Assembly: GCA_001896885.1 (NCBI GenBank)
Contig: MKRJ01000032.1
Span: forward strand, 1-64,000
DNA from: Rhizobiales bacterium 65-79
GTDB taxonomy: Bacteria > Pseudomonadota > Alphaproteobacteria > Rhizobiales > Rhizobiaceae
Direction: 5' to 3'
DNA length: 64,000 nt
Of the stretch, positions 61,238-64,000 are shown piece by piece. Each line of letters starts with the position of its first letter. Within the stretch, counting starts at the first letter, position 1. Made by a program: the position numbers and the translations under genes. The notes under the pieces are model-generated. The model made no database searches. It saw only the letters and a program-made list of their open reading frames with translations, and had not been told where the DNA came from.

Positions 61238-62941
61238 TCAGAAACTCTGTCCGGCCAGCATGGCGAAATGCTCGACGATCGGGCCGACGGCGAGCGCGGG
61301 GAAATAGGTGAGGCCGCCGACGATCAGGATGACTCCGACCAGCAGGCCGACGAACAGGCCGCTATCCGTGGGGAACGTGCCCGCGGAGGCCGGCAGGGTC
61401 TTCTTCGCCGCCAGCGAGCCGGCGATGGCCAGCACCGGCACGATGACGAGGAAGCGCCCCATCAGCATGGCGAAGCCGATGGTGAGGTTGTACCAGGGGG
61501 TGTTGGCCGACAGCCCGGCAAAGGCGCTGCCGTTGTTGGCCGCACCCGAAGTGTAGGCATAGAGGATCTCGGAATAGCCGTGCGGGCCGGCATTCGCCAG
61601 CGAGGCGAGTCCCGCCGGCAGCACGACGGCGATGGCGGTGAAGCCGAGGATGGCGAGCGGCAGCGACAGCACGGCGAGCATCGCCATCTTCACCTCCTTG
61701 GCCTCGACCTTCTTGCCGAGATATTCGGGCGTGCGGCCGACCATCAGCCCGGCGATGAAGATCGCCAGAATGACGAAGAGCAGGATGCCGTAGAGGCCGG
61801 CTCCGACGCCGCCGATGATGACCTCGCCGAGTTGCATGTTGACGAGCGGGATGAGGCCGCCGAGCGGCGTGAAGCTGTCGAGCATCGCGTTGACGGCGCC
61901 GCAGGAGGCGGCGGTGGTTACCACGGCGAACAAGGAGGAGCCGGCGATGCCGAAGCGGACCTCCTTGCCTTCCATGTTGCCGCCGTCGATCCCGAGCGCG
62001 GCGAAGGCGGGATTGCCATTGGCTTCCGCCCAGTAGGTCACGGCAACGCCGGCAATGAAGAGGATGCCCATGGCCGCGAAGATCGCCCAGCCCTGGCGCT
62101 CGTCGCCGACCATGCGGCCGAAGACGTTGGTGAGCGCCGCCCCGATGGCGAAGATCGACACCATCTGGACCAGGTTGGCGAGCGCGGTCGGATTCTCGAA
62201 CGGGTGCGCCGAATTGGCGTTGAAGAAGCCGCCGCCGTTGGTGCCCAGCATCTTGATCGCAAGCTGGGAAGCAGTGGGACCGACAGCGATCACCTGCTTC
62301 GCGCCTTCCAGCGTCGTGGCGTGGACATAGGAGCCGAGCGTCTGGGTAACACCCTGGCTGACATAGAACAGCGCGCACAGGATCGAGAGCGGCAACAGGA
62401 CGTAGAGCGTCGAGCGCGTCAGGTCGGCCCAGAAATTGCCGACCGTCTTCGCCGAGGCGCGCGCAAAGCCGCGGATCAGCGCCATGGCGATCGCGATGCC
62501 GGTGGCGGCGGAGACGAAGTTCTGCACCGTCAGCCCGGCCATCTGGACGAGGTAGCCCATGGTGCTTTCGCCGCCATAGCCCTGCCAGTTGGTGTTGGTG
62601 ACGAAGCTGACGGCGGTGTTGAAGGAGGAATCCGGCGAGACCGCGCCCATCCGCATCGGGTTGAGCGGCAGCACGCCCTGCAGGCGCTGCAGGCCGAACA
62701 GCAGGACGAAGCCCGCCGCGTTGAAGGCGAGCATCGCCACCGTATAGGTCAGCCAGTGCTGCTCCTGCCGCTCGTCTATGCCGGCGCCCTTGTAGAGCAG
62801 GCGTTCGAGGGGGCCGAGGATCGGCGACAGGAAAGTGCGCTCGCCTTCCATGACGCGCGTCATGTACCAGCCGAGCGGCTTCACCAGTGCGATGACGATC
62901 GCGCAGAAGAGCGCGATCTGGAGCCAGCCATTGACGGTCAT
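61238..62941 (-). CDS. kdpA: Potassium-transporting ATPase channel subunit KdpA
   Basis: The 567-residue, roughly ten-helix inner-membrane protein belongs to the potassium channel-transporter superfamily. Selectivity-loop sequences are visible: [33 protein letters not shown] and [14 protein letters not shown]. It forms the selective potassium entry path of the pump. It is separated from kdpF by 64 bases. Confidence 0.98.
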   Translation of the reverse strand: MTVNGWLQIALFCAIVIALVKPLGWYMTRVMEGERTFLSPILGPLERLLYKGAGIDERQEQHWLTYTVAMLAFNAAGFVLLFGLQRLQGVLPLNPMRMGAVSPDSSFNTAVSFVTNTNWQGYGGESTMGYLVQMAGLTVQNFVSAATGIAIAMALIRGFARASAKTVGNFWADLTRSTLYVLLPLSILCALFYVSQGVTQTLGSYVHATTLEGAKQVIAVGPTASQLAIKMLGTNGGGFFNANSAHPFENPTALANLVQMVSIFAIGAALTNVFGRMVGDERQGWAIFAAMGILFIAGVAVTYWAEANGNPAFAALGIDGGNMEGKEVRFGIAGSSLFAVVTTAASCGAVNAMLDSFTPLGGLIPLVNMQLGEVIIGGVGAGLYGILLFVILAIFIAGLMVGRTPEYLGKKVEAKEVKMAMLAVLSLPLAILGFTAIAVVLPAGLASLANAGPHGYSEILYAYTSGAANNGSAFAGLSANTPWYNLTIGFAMLMGRFLVIVPVLAIAGSLAAKKTLPASAGTFPTDSGLFVGLLVGVILIVGGLTYFPALAVGPIVEHFAMLAGQSF

Positions 62942-63005
62942 GGTTTGTCTTTCTTTTTTCGCATGTCCTTGCGCCGAAGCCGGCCTCGGCTTTCGGGAGA
63001 CATGC

Positions 63006-63095
63006 CTAGAACCTTTCGGGACGCAGGAGCGCGTAGACCAGGTAGACGAGGATGAGCGCGGCCGCGAAGCCGCCCAACGCGTAATCGAGGATCAT
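63006..63095 (-). CDS. kdpF: KdpF, 29-residue membrane peptide of the Kdp pump
   Basis: The single-helix peptide starts [20 protein letters not shown] and ends YALLRPERF, the typical KdpF sequence and C terminus (LLRPERF). GAGGAGG lies six bases before the ATG. It is a lipid-like stabiliser of the KdpABC complex. It is much shorter than common gene-calling limits. Confidence 0.93.
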   Translation of the reverse strand: MILDYALGGFAAALILVYLVYALLRPERF

Positions 63096-63105
63096 CGCCG
63101 CCTCC

Positions 63106-63189
63106 TCAGAGCCGTTCCGCGGCGATGCCGTAGAGGATGAGAAGGGCGAAGAAGCCGAGGCCGATCGCCAGCATGAGGATGTCGAGCAT
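63106..63189 (-). CDS. 27-residue membrane peptide upstream of kdpF
   Basis: ATG 63189 with GGAG nine bases upstream opens a 27-codon frame that stops 10 bases before the kdpF ATG. The product is one hydrophobic helix, MLDILMLAIGLGFFALLILY, ending GIAAERL. Similar short hydrophobic ORFs occur before kdpF in several bacteria, but I know of no assigned function. An ATG five codons upstream (63204) has no ribosome site. The tight spacing suggests it is translated as part of the kdp operon and could be a second small pump subunit. Confidence 0.6.
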   Translation of the reverse strand: MLDILMLAIGLGFFALLILYGIAAERL

Positions 63190-63306
63190 TGTGCCGTTCT
63201 CCATCGGCCCGCGCCGCGCCCATGGAAGGCGGACAGCGCAAGTCGTGTTCAGGCCCGTGAATTTCGGCCTGCCGGCATATGCTTTCGAGAGCGGTCGTCG
63301 CTCCCG

Positions 63307-63312
63307 ATTATA
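63307..63312 (-). promoter_or_regulatory. Candidate -10 element upstream of the kdp operon
   Basis: TATAAT on the minus strand lies in the spacer of about 165 bases between the LysR-type gene and the first kdp peptide. No good -35 hexamer is visible, as expected for an activator-dependent (KdpE) promoter. The bases from 63190 to 63353 hold no gene. Confidence 0.35.
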
Positions 63313-63353
63313 GTTTTCTCATATAGGAGGCGGCGTGGTCGGCGCCCGCGCGG

Positions 63354-64000
63354 TCAGGGTCCCTTGCGGAACGCCTCGAACACCATCGCGCGCAGCCAGC
63401 GGTGGCCGCCATCGGCATCCATCCGCGGGTGCCAGATCTGCGACACGACGATCTCGGGCATCGGAATCGGCAGATCGAAGAGCGCCATCCCGTAGCCGGG
63501 CAGCGCCAGGCAGGCCGAGCGCGGGACGAGGCCCAGGAGATCGGAAGCCGATACCACGGCGATGACCGCGGGAAAACCCGGGACGATGACGCTCACCCGG
63601 CGCGAAAGGCCGTGCGCGGCCAGCGCCTCGTCCGCCGGGCTGGAATGGTCCCGCCGGCGCGCGAACACCACATGGCCCCAGGCGCAAAGGCGTTCCGGCG
63701 TGACCGGCGCATCGAGGAGGGGGTGCCCGGCCCGGGCGATCCCGACATAGGTATCGCGATAGAGGGTCTGGGCGCGAAGCTCGCCGCCATCGCCGGAGAT
63801 CACCCCGATCTCGAGATCGATCGTGCCATCCCTGAGCGGCCCGATATCCTTGTCGGGCTTCGGCACGAAGCGCAGCCGCACGCCGGGCGCTACGGCTGAC
63901 ACCGCCGCGCTCAGCTTCGCGGCATAGAGCTGCGTGAAGGCCTCGTTGGCGCGGATTGTGAACTCCCGCTCCATGCTGCGGGGATCGACCGGCGATGGCG
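63354..64000 (-). CDS. LysR-family transcriptional regulator (5' end outside the window)
   Basis: The frame is open to the end of the window; about 215 codons are visible. They contain the linker into the effector-binding domain (PSPVDPRSMEREFTIRANE) and that domain itself (DLEIGVISGDGGELRAQTLYRDTYVGIARAGHPLLDAPVTP; VSVIVPGFPAVIAVVSASDLLGLVPR; SQIWHPRMDADGGHRWLRAMVFEAF). The DNA-binding helix-turn-helix lies beyond base 64000. Methionines at 63974 and later are internal. The target is unknown; it is upstream of, and codirectional with, kdp. Confidence 0.9.
   Translation of the reverse strand, partial: PSPVDPRSMEREFTIRANEAFTQLYAAKLSAAVSAVAPGVRLRFVPKPDKDIGPLRDGTIDLEIGVISGDGGELRAQTLYRDTYVGIARAGHPLLDAPVTPERLCAWGHVVFARRRDHSSPADEALAAHGLSRRVSVIVPGFPAVIAVVSASDLLGLVPRSACLALPGYGMALFDLPIPMPEIVVSQIWHPRMDADGGHRWLRAMVFEAFRKGP

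Noticed and set aside
60908-63055. A 715-codon plus-strand frame opposite kdpB, kdpA and kdpF
   Set aside because: The sequence is a charged, low-complexity mirror of the kdpA helices; kdpA and kdpB are certain on the minus strand.

Overview
The window comes from a high-GC (roughly 63%) alphaproteobacterium, most likely of the order Hyphomicrobiales (rhizobia-like: Mesorhizobium, Aminobacter and relatives). The reasons are the codon bias, the architecture of the type VI secretion (T6SS) genes, DUF1036 and DUF2171 genes, an interspersed palindromic repeat of the kind common in this order, and the linked kdp operon. The genus is inference. No tRNA, rRNA, CRISPR array, insertion sequence or phage gene was recognised.

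Left part (1-12200). The window opens in the end of an oxalate/formate-type MFS transporter with its 41-residue small-subunit gene. A sigma-54 activator and its sensor kinase follow. After a perfect 37-bp inverted repeat comes a consensus -24/-12 sigma-54 promoter, then DUF2171, DoxX and small hypothetical genes, then a DyP peroxidase with a C-terminal encapsulin-loading peptide and its encapsulin shell gene. Next are an unidentified ORF, and on the minus strand a luciferase-like oxidoreductase, a type II NADH dehydrogenase and a secreted caspase-like protein whose 3' end looks frameshifted. An OmpA-domain protein has its own good sigma-70 promoter.

Centre (12253-51850). This is one very large T6SS locus in four transcription units. 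Unit A (minus, 25315 to 12253) is tagH1-tssL1-tssM1-pppA-ppkA-DUF1036-cell-wall protein. It is a membrane-complex module with its own kinase, phosphatase and M23/lytic-transglycosylase protein, and no sheath or baseplate genes. Unit B (plus, 25518 to 28605) is vgrG-DUF6484-a short TIGR02270-like gene. Unit C (minus, 48635 to 28625) is tssA-B-C-hcp-tssE-F-G-tagH2-tssJ-K-L2-M2-tagF-DUF2169-thiolase-like-PAAR/nuclease toxin-putative immunity protein. Unit D (plus) is clpV. The locus therefore has one contractile apparatus but two TssM, two TssL and two FHA proteins. A very AT-rich spacer (48636-49042) separates tssA and clpV. Just beyond clpV lie an outer-membrane beta-barrel gene and a second secreted caspase-like gene, so caspase-like genes flank both ends of the locus.

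Right part (55099-64000). This is a complete Kdp high-affinity potassium uptake operon on the minus strand: a 27-residue membrane peptide, kdpF, kdpA, kdpB, kdpC, kdpD and kdpE. It is preceded by a LysR-family regulator that runs off the window.

How the parts may work together (inference): unit C and clpV build the injection machine, VgrG and the PAAR-nuclease arm it, and DUF2169 and the thiolase-like protein are probable loading adaptors. Unit A looks like a second, phosphorylation-controlled envelope anchor with cell-wall remodelling capacity. The encapsulin/DyP pair is a separate oxidative-stress nanocompartment, which the neighbouring two-component system might control.
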